Source of the DNA: Clitoria ternatea
Taxonomy: Eukaryota > Streptophyta > Magnoliopsida > Fabales > Fabaceae
Reading direction: 5' to 3'
DNA length: 64,000 nucleotides
Assembly (NCBI GenBank): GCA_037962975.1
Contig: CM075675.1
Coordinates: forward strand, 1,808,001-1,872,000
The notes below the pieces were generated by a model, which made no database searches, was not told the origin of the DNA, and saw nothing but the letters and a program-made list of their open reading frames with translations. Made by a program: the position numbers and the translations under genes. Shown here in pieces: positions 25,435-36,305 of the stretch (position 1 is the stretch's first letter; each line of letters begins with the position of its first letter).

Positions 25435-26103
25435 TATGAGAGACTGTTAAGTTGCTCATATGAGCTACACAACTCTTAAGAGAAGTCTAGATGCCGGTAG
25501 TACATTCTTGTAAGTCTCTGGAAACTCGGTGGCGTCCGCTCTAGCAAACGAGTGACCGCCCTTCTCGCGTTGCATACAACGGATTCAGACAACATAAAAT
25601 AAGTAATGGAAATCCCAAGAGTCTTTGAAAATCGAAACCCTTGGTATTCGAAAAGTGGTTGGGAGGCATTGAATGCGCACAGCATGATTAGACAATAAAT
25701 GCGTTTTTTATGCAAGAGCCATCATTGCCCAAGAATGTAACCGTCGATTGAGCTTATTGGGCCTGGATTCAAACTGAGTGGGGGCCCATTAAGCGAAAAT
25801 GTTTGCTGAAACGTTACTGTTTTCGCGCCCGTTTGTGGTGAAACGACGGAGTCATTTCAATTTGAAAAGGTTGCGTTTTGAGGCAAGCCTTGTGACCTTC
25901 GATGAAACACTGTGTTTCTTCGTTACCTATAAAAGGAACTCTTAGCAGATTTTAGGAATCCATCCTTGCTCTCAAACTTAGTGAAACTCTGCTCAAATTT
26001 CCTTGGAATTTCCTTGTCGTCTTCAACTTCTCAAAGATCCTCTTCCTTTAGGTAACCTTCCTTCCCTTCAACTCCTTGCAATTTTAATCATTCTATTTCC
26101 ATC
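25435..26103 (+). promoter_or_regulatory. Promoter and leader of the element 2 antisense gene
   Basis: TATAAAA at 25928-25934 is followed by a leader that aligns with the corresponding part of copy b in element 1 (GGAACTCTTAG, GAAACTCTGCTCAAATTT). CTTTAGGTAACC near 26047-26056 is the donor-like site found before the ATG in all three copies. This puts transcription of the accessory gene opposite to the retrotransposon. Confidence 0.6.
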
Positions 26104-28770
26104 ATGCGCCCTAGAGCTGGACACGCTGGTCCTTCAAATAGAGGGAGGTTTGGCTCTCGTGCCCCCCTTAGCCACCGTGGTGGGAGGATTCCAGCGAATC
26201 CTCCTGTGGCTGGGCGTCATCGCTCAGAGAGAGCCGAAGCTTCTTCCTCACGAGCGTCTTCTTCATCTCGTCGCTCTGAGGTTCCCCTTGGTTCGAGGGC
26301 TACCAGCCGCTCTGATGAGGGGTCAAGTGATGAGGGTTATCTCTCTGACGATGTTGCTTTTTATCACAGCACCTACGCATTCCACCGCGCCTGCACAACC
26401 ATGGATCTTCCAGGACGTGGAAAAACGCCGTTTCTCCGCTCTGCTGAAGGGTGTGTCAATGTTGTGGCACACCGGCTTGATTGGGAGAAACTCAACAGGG
26501 AAAAACCTTATTGCTGGGTGGAAGAGGAGTTCTTAGAGATCCCTTCGCACCATGCAAGTGAGGAGGAGCGCACGGTTTCTTTCCGCTGTAAGATATACTC
26601 GGATAAGAAGTACAAAGCACGATACGCTGTGATGGCTCCGCATCCTTCTGAAAGAATATGCCACAACGTCCCTGACGCGAGGTCGGTCTACATGTACGAC
26701 TTCGTTTTCTTAAAGTTGGGGGTGCGCTTTCCACTGACGGATTTCCAGATGGCCGTCCTGCGTTTCTTAGACTGTGCCCCCTCACAATTACATCCCAACG
26801 GTTGGAGTCTTGTCCGGGCTCTGGAAGTCTTGGGGGAGCATTTTGGCTTCTCCGCCACTGTGGCCAAGCTATTTTACTATTGCCAAGTGGTCCGCCGAGC
26901 TAATAAGAAGGGCGGCCTTGGGTTCATTACACTCCGTAGTGACTCAAGGGTTGTAAATTTCAAGTCTTATACGGAATCCGCAAAGGTAGATGGGCGCTCC
27001 TTCAAGCACTACTACACGCGGGTCCGGATTCAACCAAATAAGCCGGTCTTCTAGCGAAATAAAGAGGGGTTTACCAAGTTTCCCCTTAGCTGGACGCACG
27101 AGCATTTTCTCCTTATGAGCCGTGCTTATTATACAGATGAGAGTGAACTTTCCCCTCATTCTGTTGAGGTCTTGAGCGCCCTGCAGACGGCCTCAAAGAC
27201 CTTCAAAGGGTTTTCCAGCCGTCTTCTCTTGGCCGAGGAAGACATCAAAAACACCTACCTCCGTAATATTCGCTCTTATTCTCCTTGTGTTGTATGGTTA
27301 TACCGTTCTAGTTATTTTCCTTCTTGTATGCTTATTCAACTCTTTTTGTTTTGCAGAACAAATTGAAAAGGCCTGCCCAGAAATGTTGTCGCTAAGGTCC
27401 ATGATGGCTGACGATGACTCCTCTTCTGAAGAAAATGAAATCCAGGCGAAGAGGAACGCCACCAAAACTCCCCTCATTCCTCTGACTTCTGCAGTAGGAG
27501 ATGAGGTTCCTCTCTTCGAGGAGGAGAAGACCGAAGAAGCATCTGAGGCCGCTGGAGCGGGCGACGAAGAGGCCGTCCCAGAGAAAAAGAGGAAGAAGAG
27601 GCATCTTGTAAAGAAGGCCAACCAAGAGAAGCCCTCCTCTGATGACCCTGCGAAGAAGCGTCAGAGGACGGCCGAAGACGCTGAATTGAAGAAGGACAAG
27701 GGAAAGAAACCCGTTCCTGAGTCTTCTGCCCCTTCTTCTCATAATGCTTCGGAACCGGACTCTGGGAATGGTCCTCCTCCAGCATTCGATCCTCCACGTG
27801 ACTCCTTCCTTTCTCCTTACTTGTGGTTTCAAGGATCCATGCCTCCTACTCTCCCAAAAGCACGGTATTGCCTCCGCCCTTCCCTCGACGCTGCTGGAGT
27901 CCGAGGTGCTTGCAAGGCTGACCGTTGGCAACTTGATGAACTGTCCGGCCTGCTTGAGTCCCTGAGCGAGAAAGCTGACTATATGGATCAGGTTGAAAAA
28001 CTTGAAACCGAACTCGCAGTGAAGGAGAAATGGGCGGCCAAGCAAGCTGAAGTTCGCAGGGGAGTGGAATCGGAATTGGAAAAACTAAAGAAACACTCCA
28101 GAGGAAAACTGAAGAGGCAAGCAAAGTTCATTTTGCGAATAAGGCCCTAGAACGGGAAGTTGCCGACCTCCAAAATAAGAACAAATCCATACCCCTCCTT
28201 GAAGAAGAATTACAACTGGAGAAGAAGAGATCGGCTAAGCTTGCTGACGATCTCAAAGTTATGGAGGATGGTCGCAACAAGGACCTTGGGGAGTGAGAGT
28301 CTATTCGGAAGGAGATGCAAGCCCAAATTGATGAACTCAAAAAGGGTGGTGCGAGTGCTGGGCCTTCAGAAGAGGATTACGCCAAGGTTCAAAGAAGGCT
28401 AGCTGCTGCAAAGGCCAAGGCTGCCAAAGCCTTGGATATATGCAAAAATGTGGCGTATGAATCTTTTGGCCTGGCCCTTCGTCAAGTCTACTATCGTAAC
28501 CCTGGAATAAAGCTGAATTTGTACGGATTAGATCCGTTCTTTGAGTTCCATGAGGGAAGACTTGTAGAAGTTCACAAGGACGGATCGCACCATGAACCCA
28601 ATGCATCTCTATACGAACTGCCTCCCCTCCCAGAAGGTCAAAGTATGGAGCCTACATCGTCCACTGCTGCCTCTGGAGCTAAAGCACAAGAAGGTGCCCA
28701 AACTGGGGCGGAGGACCAAACGGAGAAGGCGGGAGTATCCACTGTGGAGGATCAAGCACCGACCTCTTAA
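26104..28770 (+). pseudogene. Antisense accessory gene of Tat element 2 (Transposase_28-like), broken
   Basis: Exon 1 is 26104-27262 and exon 2 begins at 27357. The 94-bp intron (27263-27356, GTAATA...TTTTGCAG) is at the same phase-1 site as in both element 1 copies. Conserved blocks include RSVYMYDFVF, SQLHPNGWSLVRALEVLGEH, VVRRANK, SWTHEHFLL and the tail FGLALRQVYYRNPGIKLNL / PLPEGQSMEP. Three lesions are seen: TAG at 27052-27054 and TGA at 28294-28296, each where the other copies have Trp, and a frame change near 28078-28095 within the coiled coil (frame 2 to frame 1). It cannot make the full product. The same element has an intact gag-pol, so the accessory protein was probably not needed in cis. 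Confidence 0.85.
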
Positions 28771-29467
28771 TTTTATGCTTTCACTCATAGCCGTGTTCTG
28801 GGATCGGCTCCAGCTTTAAAACATTTTGTAACCTGCATATTTCCTTATTTTTGAAAATAAGATTCATTATTACTTTTCCTCAACTGTTTGCATCGAATGT
28901 GTGAGTGCTGAATAACTTGGTGTTATACAAAACACTTTATTATTTCCAATGCTTTGCGAATCCGTTCTGCGTGGTTACTTAGTTACTTAAAGCGTGCTCA
29001 TCACACTGGATTAAGATAACAAATTGTAATGAGTAAATAACAATTAAGTTAAAGCACGCCCTGTCCCCAAGTGTAAGTTCATTGGGAAGGGAGAGTTTAT
29101 CTCAAAGATTACCTTTTAAATTCTCAAAAGATAGAAATGCTTATCTGTCCTCAAAGATGTAGAGCGGGTACATTAGCTTTCAACCGCTCTGGGATGGATA
29201 TTCCACAATTGAGGACGGATATTGCCTTTGAATTTTGTGTAGCTTTGGCAAGGGTAAGCTTTATGCCTTTCTCTTGAGGTTCGGTTTGGTCCTACACCTC
29301 AAGTCTTCACACGGTGTTCGGTTCGATCCTACTAACCGTACTTGGAGTTCGGTGCAATCCTACAATCCAAGCCTTCAACACGGGGTTCGGATCAGGGCTA
29401 ATCCTGAACCTACTGCGCCCGTTACTCGGGGTTCAGCGCGGTTTTCTCTGTGAACCGGCCTACTGCG
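28771..29467. other. Spacer of element 2 with diverged minisatellite units
   Basis: 28771-29270 is the 3' flank of the antisense gene with no open frame of note. 29275-29467 contains degenerate units of the GTTCGG...ATCCTAC type, matching on the opposite strand the irregular units at 3736-3900 and 4080-4370 in element 1. Confidence 0.6.
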
Positions 29468-29763
29468 CCCAAGCCTTCGCATGGGGTTCGGTTTGTGGCC
29501 TTGAAAAAGGACCAGCCCTACAACCCATGTAGTCTTCGAATGGGGTTCGGTTTGTGGCCTTGAAAAAGGACCAGCCCTACAACCCATGTAGTCTTCGAAT
29601 GGGGTTCGGTTTGTGGCCTTGAAAAAGGACCAGCCCTACAACCCATGTAGTCTTCGAATGGGGTTCGGTTTGTGGCCTTGAAAAAGGACCAGCCCTACAA
29701 CCCATGTAGTCTTCGAATGGGGTTCGGTTTGTGGCCTTGAAAAAGGACCAGCCCTACAACCCA
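29468..29763 (-). repeat. 59-bp minisatellite, five units
   Basis: Five head-to-tail units of 59 bp (e.g. GGGGTTCGGTTTGTGGCC ... CAGCCCTACAACCCAT on the + strand). The first is slightly diverged and the other four look identical. Element 1 carries three diverged units of the same length at 3902-4078. Confidence 0.92.
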
Positions 29764-29771
29764 TTCCACCT

Positions 29772-29869
29772 CAAGGAATTACATCGTCTGACTTGGGGGT
29801 CTCCCTCCGTTCTTCGAGGAATTATCTCATCAACTACAAAATAGGTAGTTGCGTTCATCCGTCCTGAGG
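29772..29869 (-). repeat. Hairpin repeats of element 2
   Basis: Two copies of the GGACGGATGA...TGTAA(C/T)TCCT motif on the - strand, in the same position relative to pol as 3586-3720 in element 1. The copy at 29816-29869 has inner stem AACTAC/GTAGTT; the other is diverged. Confidence 0.75.
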
Positions 29870-30071
29870 TGTATGCGTATTAAACCACGGCTTTAAATCA
29901 TAACACATAAGAAAAGTGAGAATGATAGGGCGGTGAAAGTGTATTCTTATTAAAATTGAATATAGATTACACAAAGAGCATCGTTGGGGCCATGCCTCGT
30001 TAAAACCTTCTTGAGAAAACCCAGTGGGAAAAAACTCAAGTAAGGAAAAAGAGTACACGCCGTCTTACCAA

Positions 30072-33000
30072 CTAGCTGTAATACACTCGTAAATTCTGAG
30101 TGTTCCATTTGTTGCGGATTGGGGTTCCATCAAGTTCTTCCAATCGGTATGATCCCTTTCCAGTCACCTCCGAAACTCTATAAGGTCCTTCCCACGTTGG
30201 TGCTAGCTTTCCTTGGTGAGCGAACTTATTCCCCACACTGGCCTTTCTCAGAACAAGGTCTCCGGTGTTAAAAGCTCTGTACTGGACACGTTTATTGTAC
30301 CGGAGTGCAGCCTTTGCTTTTATTGCCTGATCTCTGACGAAAGCCTTTTCCCTCAACTCTTGGAGGACGTCCAGCTCTGATGCTAAGTTGGCGTTGTTAT
30401 CTTCTGCTGAAAAATACTCAACACGAGCCGATCTTGTTTGTAACTCAACTGGGATCATCGCCTCAACCCCGTACACCAACCGGTATGGGGATTCGTTAGT
30501 TGAAGAATGAGGCGTAGTGCGGTATGCCCATAGAACATGACATAACTGGTCAGTCCATCCTCCCTTCGCTTCTCCTAGACGCTTCTTTAACCCCTTTAGC
30601 ACCTCTCGATTAGCTACCTCTGCTTGCCCATTGGTCTGGGGGTGTTCAACAGATGAAAATATCTGGACTATCCCCAGTCCTTCAAGTAAATCCGTGAACT
30701 TTTTGTCTGTAAACTGTGTGCCGTTGTCAGTCACAATCCGCCCTGGTACCCCGAACCGAGCTATGATATTTTCGTACATGAAACGTCTTGTACGTGCGGA
30801 GGTGATATGCACTACTGGTTCTGCCTCGATCCACTTGGTGAAGTAGTCTACCCCCACGATCAAGTATTTGATTCCTCCTGGCGCAGTGGGAAACGGACCC
30901 AAAATATCAAGGCCCCATTGGTAGAACGGCCAAGGCACAGCAGATGAAGATAACTCTTGGGCTGGTGTATGGTGGAGATTGGAGAATTTTTGGCAAGCGT
31001 CGCACTTTCTCACGAAGTCTGCGGAATCCTGCTTCACAGTGGGCCACCAGTATCCAGCCCTGAGGACTTTTCTCATTAAGCTTCGGCCTCCAGCGTGGTG
31101 CCCACATTGCCCCTCGTGTACCTCAGTCAAGACCGCTTGAACTTCGTCTTCTCTTAAACATGAAAGATACGGGACAAAGAATCCCCTTCTGTAGAGAACA
31201 CCATCGACCATAGTAAAATATGGCAACTCCCTCTTTACTCGTCTTCTTTCCTTCTCGTCAGTAGGAAGTTGACCATCAGCCAGATAACGAATATAGGGAA
31301 TGACCCAAGAATCCTCATATGGATAACTCACCATGACAGCATTCAGAGAAGGATACAGAGGTATACTGGGTGATGTCAAAGTGCTCTGAACCACCGTTGT
31401 CGTGCTACCAGGCTGCTTTGTACTTGCCAATCTTGACAAGATATCTGCTCTGGTATTTTCTTCCCTGGGCACATGCTTGAACTCTAAAACTTCAAATCTT
31501 CCCTTCAGCTCATTAACACAATTCAAGTACAATTGAAGTTGTGGTTCCTTCGCCTGGTACTCTCCCTGGATTTGCGAAATCACCAGCTGAGAATCACTGC
31601 AGAGGGTAACTGCTGATGCTCCGATATCAATTGCCGCACGGAGACCGGCCAAGCATGCTTCGTATTCAGCTTGATTGTTGGAGGTCTTGAAATTGAATCG
31701 GAGGGAAATTTCTACGTGTACGCCGTCATCACTTTCTACCACCACACCTGCTCCACATCCTTTGCTGTTTGACGAACCGTCAACGTAGATGGTCCAATGC
31801 GTTCGAGGGGTAGCCGGGTCTGCCCCAGTTATTTCCACTACAAAATCGGCCAACACTTGTGCCTTGATGGCTCCTCGAGGCTCATATGAAATCTCAAATT
31901 CAGATAGCTCAATAGACCATTTTATCATCCTTCCAGCGAGGTCTGGCTTGCTGAGTACTAAACGGAGCGGCAAATCCGTTCTTACCAATACTGGGTGCGC
32001 ATGGAAATAAGGCCTCAACCGTCGTGACGCCCAAACAACTGCCAAGGCGGCTTTCTCATTTTTCTGATACCTTCCTTCCGCCCCCTGAAACGTTTTACTA
32101 GTAAAGTACACCGGTCTCTGCCCTTCAGGGGTTTCTTTCACCAAGGCCACGCCTAGAGCTTCATCGGATATTGCCAAGTATAAGATTAACGTTTCGCCTG
32201 GATCAGGCTTAACAAGAATTGGTGGGCTCGAGAGAACGGTTTTGAGCTGCTGGAAGGCTTGCTCTTGTTCCTCTCCCCATTCAAAACTCTTGTGTTTCTT
32301 CAACGCCTTATACAAGGGGAGGGACCTGTGCGCCATCTTAGGCATGAAACGAGCTAAAGCGGCCACTTTCCCATTCAATGACTGGACCTCCCTCAAACAT
32401 TTAGGACTCTGCATGTCCAGGATTGCTTGACATTTCCCGGGGTTAGCTTCAATGCCTCGTTGAGTCAACATGAATCCCAAGAATTTTCCTGCTGGAACGG
32501 CGAAAGTGCACTTTAAAGGGTTTAACCTCATGTTGTACTGCCGAAGCCTAGTGAAAACTTGGCGTAGATCTTCAATGTGGTCTCCTCCAGCGGGCGTTTT
32601 GGCTATGATATCATCGATATAAACTTCGACCAGCTTTGTATGCATCCCTTCAAAGACTTTGTTAATCATGCGCTGATAGGTAGCGCCGGCGTTCTTTAGT
32701 CCAAAAGGCATGACGGTATAGCAGAAAACACCGCGGTCATTAATAAAGGCAGTTTTCTCCTGGTCTCCCTCCCACATCGGAATCTGGTTGTACCCCGAAT
32801 AGGCGTCCATGAAACTGAGATATTGGTAACCAGATGAATCGTCCACCATGCGATCGATGTTAGGCAGGGGATATGGATCTTTAGGGCAGCAACGGTTAAG
32901 ATCCACATAATCTGTACACATCCTCCATTTGCCGTTAGCCTTCTGCACCATGACTATATTAGAAAGCCAAGATGAATAACGTATCTCCCTTATAAAACCT

Positions 33001-35213
33001 GCTTTCAACAACTCCTCTGTTTGCTCACAAGCTGCCCTCTGCTTCTCCGGTCCCAACCTCCTCTTCTTCTGAGCCACTGGTCTGGTTTCAGGATACACTG
33101 CAAGTTTGTGACAACAGAAATCAGGATCCATCCCCGGCATGTCTGCTGCTGTCCATGCGAAAAGGTCTTTGAATTCCTGCAAAAGGGTTAATAAGCGTTG
33201 CTCCATAGCAGACTCCAACTTATCGTTGATGTGCGTGACCTTCTCTGGGGAATCTCCCAATACGACATCCCTGGAACCACCATCTGGTGTGGGCTTAGAT
33301 GGATTGAGTGGATCAATCTTCAATTCCGCTCTGGGGTCTAGGTCAATAAGACTGACAGACCCTGCCGCTGTTCCTCCGTCGTTCAACTTCCTCTTCTTGT
33401 TGAATACATCCAACTTAACCATATTGAGGCTCAGATTATAACAATATCGAGCCATCTCCTGATCTCCGCGGAGTGAGGACACAGCGTTGTCCTTGTCGAT
33501 AAATTTGATCAAGAGATGAGGGGTGGATACAATTGCTTCCATAGCGTTCAATGTTGGACGGCCTATGATACCGTTGTACGGGGATTCCACATCAATCACC
33601 AGAATTCTTGACTTGACTGTTCTTGCACCGGGCTCCCCTTCAAAAGAAATCAAAGTGTCGAGGTATCCCTTAGTGGGTTGCTTAGCTCCGTTAAACGCTG
33701 TGAGTTCTTGTGTGTATGGTTGTAAATCTGCATCACTGAAACCCATTCGTTTGAAACAATTATAAAAGATAACATCACAAGAACTTCCCTGATCGACGAG
33801 GATCCTCTTGACGTCCTTATTGGCTATGACGGCCACAATCACTACTGCATCATCACCTCCTGGAATTGTTGGGCCGAAGTCATCATCTGTAAACGACACC
33901 GTCGGGGCTGTCACTCCGTCCCTGAAAGGGCGGTTATCCCTCGGTTTACCCTGGACTGACAGAATCATCCTATGGTGGTTCTTTCGTGCTGTGATTGATG
34001 TTCCTCCTCCCGCAAATCCTCCAGCTATCATCTCAATCACTTCTCGTCTGCCCTGTCTCTGCTGCTGGGGCATATTACTTTGTTGGGCACCTTCAGCAAT
34101 CACTACCCCTTTCTGCTTCTCAGCCGCAGTGAACTTCCTTACTGGGTTGCGTGTATTATCATCTTCATCATCAGGATCTCTATTCCTTTTCTCCATCCTG
34201 TGAGGCTCATCCATAGATTTCTCCTTAAACAAATACTGCTTTAGCTTTCCTTCCCGAATGAGAGTTTCCACCGTATTCTTTAACGCCTTACACTCATCAG
34301 TGTTGTGCCCTGTCTGCTCATGGAAAGTGCAGTATTTACGCGGGTTACCACCCCTCTTGGCTGGGGCTGGCTTCCTTATACCAAAGACGTTCAGAGTTGG
34401 CCAACCAACCTCCCTCATGATTTGTGAGTGCCTGGTGTTCAACGGAGCATAGTGATCGAACGATGATACGCGCCTATCTCGTGGATGCTGACGAGCATTC
34501 ACAAAGTCTTCTCTAAAGGCATGCTTCTCGGGCCTCGCTCTCTCCTTTTCTCTCCGTGGCTGCTGAGCGGGTGCAGAAGGCTTTACTCTTGCTGCAGTTG
34601 CCTCTAGATGCATCTCTATGCCCACATATTTGGAAGCTTTCCTTCGAAACTCCTCGAAGGTTGTAGGTGGGCTCTTTGCCAAAGATAGGGCAAAGGCTGA
34701 ACCTGGCTGAAGAGCTTCCACTATAATATAGAGTTGTATGGCCTCCGTGAGGTTAGGGACCAACGCAGCCTCCTTGTAAAACCTTTTCAGGAACTCTTTA
34801 AGAGTCTCAGTTTCTCCCTGTCTTATCTGGGCCAGGGTGTGAGAAGTTCTTGGGATATCCCTGGAGATGACGAAATGACTTTCGAATGCTGCAGCCATTT
34901 CCTCCCAAGAGTCTATAGATCCTGAAGGAAAACTTTTAAACCAGCTGAGAGCTTCCTCCGTCAACGTCCTTGGGAACATTCTGCACATGACACCTTCGTC
35001 TGCTCCCAGATACATAGCTTCATAAACATAAGCATCCAAATGCTTAGTGGGGTCGGTCTCTCCATTATACTTCCCAATCGACAATGGCTGAGTTGTTTGC
35101 AAATGTTTTGGAATGACAATACTCATCAACCTTCTTGAGAAAGGGACACTAAGCTTGTATGTCCCTGAAGTTACCACCGCCTGCTCCCTTCTCCTGATAC
35201 TAACTCTATCACC
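30072..35213 (-). CDS. gag-pol: Gag-Pol polyprotein of Tat element 2, all but the first 108 residues
   Basis: One open frame of about 1713 codons. Rough residue positions from 35216: Gag matrix/capsid-like domain (Retrotrans_gag) 50-200; Cys/His motif CTFHEQTGHNTDEC near 290; aspartic protease DQGSS near 471; reverse transcriptase with YIDD near 866; Ty3-type RNase H about 1000-1100; archaeal-type RNase H from about 1139; integrase HHCC finger 1370-1405; integrase core with VTDNGTQF near 1493. It ends TAG at 30072-30074. The GTG at 35216 is transposon DNA, not a start. The N-terminal coding part lies at 49078-49401, beyond the CACTA insertion, in the same frame. There are no stops or frameshifts within it. 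Confidence 0.95.
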   Translation of the reverse strand, partial: GDRVSIRRREQAVVTSGTYKLSVPFSRRLMSIVIPKHLQTTQPLSIGKYNGETDPTKHLDAYVYEAMYLGADEGVMCRMFPRTLTEEALSWFKSFPSGSIDSWEEMAAAFESHFVISRDIPRTSHTLAQIRQGETETLKEFLKRFYKEAALVPNLTEAIQLYIIVEALQPGSAFALSLAKSPPTTFEEFRRKASKYVGIEMHLEATAARVKPSAPAQQPRREKERARPEKHAFREDFVNARQHPRDRRVSSFDHYAPLNTRHSQIMREVGWPTLNVFGIRKPAPAKRGGNPRKYCTFHEQTGHNTDECKALKNTVETLIREGKLKQYLFKEKSMDEPHRMEKRNRDPDDEDDNTRNPVRKFTAAEKQKGVVIAEGAQQSNMPQQQRQGRREVIEMIAGGFAGGGTSITARKNHHRMILSVQGKPRDNRPFRDGVTAPTVSFTDDDFGPTIPGGDDAVVIVAVIANKDVKRILVDQGSSCDVIFYNCFKRMGFSDADLQPYTQELTAFNGAKQPTKGYLDTLISFEGEPGARTVKSRILVIDVESPYNGIIGRPTLNAMEAIVSTPHLLIKFIDKDNAVSSLRGDQEMARYCYNLSLNMVKLDVFNKKRKLNDGGTAAGSVSLIDLDPRAELKIDPLNPSKPTPDGGSRDVVLGDSPEKVTHINDKLESAMEQRLLTLLQEFKDLFAWTAADMPGMDPDFCCHKLAVYPETRPVAQKKRRLGPEKQRAACEQTEELLKAGFIREIRYSSWLSNIVMVQKANGKWRMCTDYVDLNRCCPKDPYPLPNIDRMVDDSSGYQYLSFMDAYSGYNQIPMWEGDQEKTAFINDRGVFCYTVMPFGLKNAGATYQRMINKVFEGMHTKLVEVYIDDIIAKTPAGGDHIEDLRQVFTRLRQYNMRLNPLKCTFAVPAGKFLGFMLTQRGIEANPGKCQAILDMQSPKCLREVQSLNGKVAALARFMPKMAHRSLPLYKALKKHKSFEWGEEQEQAFQQLKTVLSSPPILVKPDPGETLILYLAISDEALGVALVKETPEGQRPVYFTSKTFQGAEGRYQKNEKAALAVVWASRRLRPYFHAHPVLVRTDLPLRLVLSKPDLAGRMIKWSIELSEFEISYEPRGAIKAQVLADFVVEITGADPATPRTHWTIYVDGSSNSKGCGAGVVVESDDGVHVEISLRFNFKTSNNQAEYEACLAGLRAAIDIGASAVTLCSDSQLVISQIQGEYQAKEPQLQLYLNCVNELKGRFEVLEFKHVPREENTRADILSRLASTKQPGSTTTVVQSTLTSPSIPLYPSLNAVMVSYPYEDSWVIPYIRYLADGQLPTDEKERRRVKRELPYFTMVDGVLYRRGFFVPYLSCLREDEVQAVLTEVHEGQCGHHAGGRSLMRKVLRAGYWWPTVKQDSADFVRKCDACQKFSNLHHTPAQELSSSAVPWPFYQWGLDILGPFPTAPGGIKYLIVGVDYFTKWIEAEPVVHITSARTRRFMYENIIARFGVPGRIVTDNGTQFTDKKFTDLLEGLGIVQIFSSVEHPQTNGQAEVANREVLKGLKKRLGEAKGGWTDQLCHVLWAYRTTPHSSTNESPYRLVYGVEAMIPVELQTRSARVEYFSAEDNNANLASELDVLQELREKAFVRDQAIKAKAALRYNKRVQYRAFNTGDLVLRKASVGNKFAHQGKLAPTWEGPYRVSEVTGKGSYRLEELDGTPIRNKWNTQNLRVYYS

Positions 35214-35890
35214 CACAACTAAAAAAACCCCAAACAGCTACCTCAAAATAGCGACCACCATATGCCGTCGCTAAATAGCGACCGTGTTAGCGACCGCCTT
35301 GCAACAAAAGGGACCAAGAATTTGTTAGCGACTACATTAGCGACCGCGTCTATACGCGGTCGCTAATCCATATCAACACCGTCGCTAGAAGGGTCGCTAT
35401 AGTTTAACTCCACCATTTTTTCTTTCCCGCCCTGGTTTTCAGTTCGCGGCAAAACGTTAGCGACGGTGGTATACCGTCGCTAAGGTTCCCTCCAACTAAA
35501 GCGACGGTCATGCCGCGTCGCTATTGTTTGTAATAGTGACGGAGTTGTTCATCGTCGCTACCATATGAAATAATTAGTGACGGAAGTAGAACATCGTCGC
35601 TAATAATTAGTGACGGTTGGCAGATACCGTCACTATTTATGAAGAGATTAGTGACGGTACGTTCCACCGTCGCTATGTTTTCGTCTTCCCTCCACACTAT
35701 TGAATTTAAATAATGGAAGTTAGTGACGGGGGTGTGAAACCGTCACTAAGATTCATGATATTAGTGACGGTATTTGTTTGCCGTCGCGAATTTTCATGCG
35801 ATTAGTGACAGAAATAGTTTGCCGTCGCTACATGTTTTAATTGTAGTGACGTTTTTATCGACGGTGAAATACCGTCGCTAAGGGTTAGTC
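35214..35890 (+). repeat. Left terminal and subterminal repeats of the CACTA element
   Basis: After the TIR, from about 35250 to 35885, there are roughly twenty copies of TAGCGAC(GG) or TAGTGACGG and their complements, often as facing pairs (e.g. TAGTGACGG ... CCGTCGCTA). Such arrays are the binding sites of TnpA-type proteins in En/Spm relatives. Confidence 0.9.
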
Positions 35891-36305
35891 ATACTCGACC
35901 AGTGCCTCTCCCTAATCATTTGCCCTAACTTTCAATCCCTCCCTTCCTCTGTTTCCCCGAATCCCTCCAACTCCCTCCCTTCCTCAGAGTTCCTCCACCC
36001 GTCTCCTCCCTCTGTTCCTTCCTCTGGCGTCACTGACTCTCTCTAACGCTCTCTCTCTTCCTCCGTTTGAAGCTCCTCACTGAGTTTCTCTCTCACAAAC
36101 CTCCGGTCCAGCTCCAAACTTCTCTGGCTTCCTCCGTTTGAAGGTCCTCACTCAGTTTCTGTCTCAGAAACCTCCGGTCCAGCTCCAACCCTCTCTGTCT
36201 TCCTCCGTTTGAAGCTCCTCACTCAGTTTCTCTCTCACAAACCTCCGGTCCAGCATCCTCTATTTGAAGCTCCCTCCAACAGCTCCTTCTCTCTAGTCAA
36301 GGTGT
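35891..36305 (+). promoter_or_regulatory. CT-rich leader of the CACTA element with a 71-bp triplication
   Basis: Pyrimidine-rich sequence following the subterminal repeats. It contains 2.9 units of a 71-bp tandem repeat starting at 36060, 36131 and 36202 (CCTCCGTTTGAAG ... CCTCCGGTCCAGC). It ends AGTCAAG|GTGTGTTCG near 36302, a plausible splice donor. I read this as a non-coding first exon of the transposase transcript; this is inference. Confidence 0.5.
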
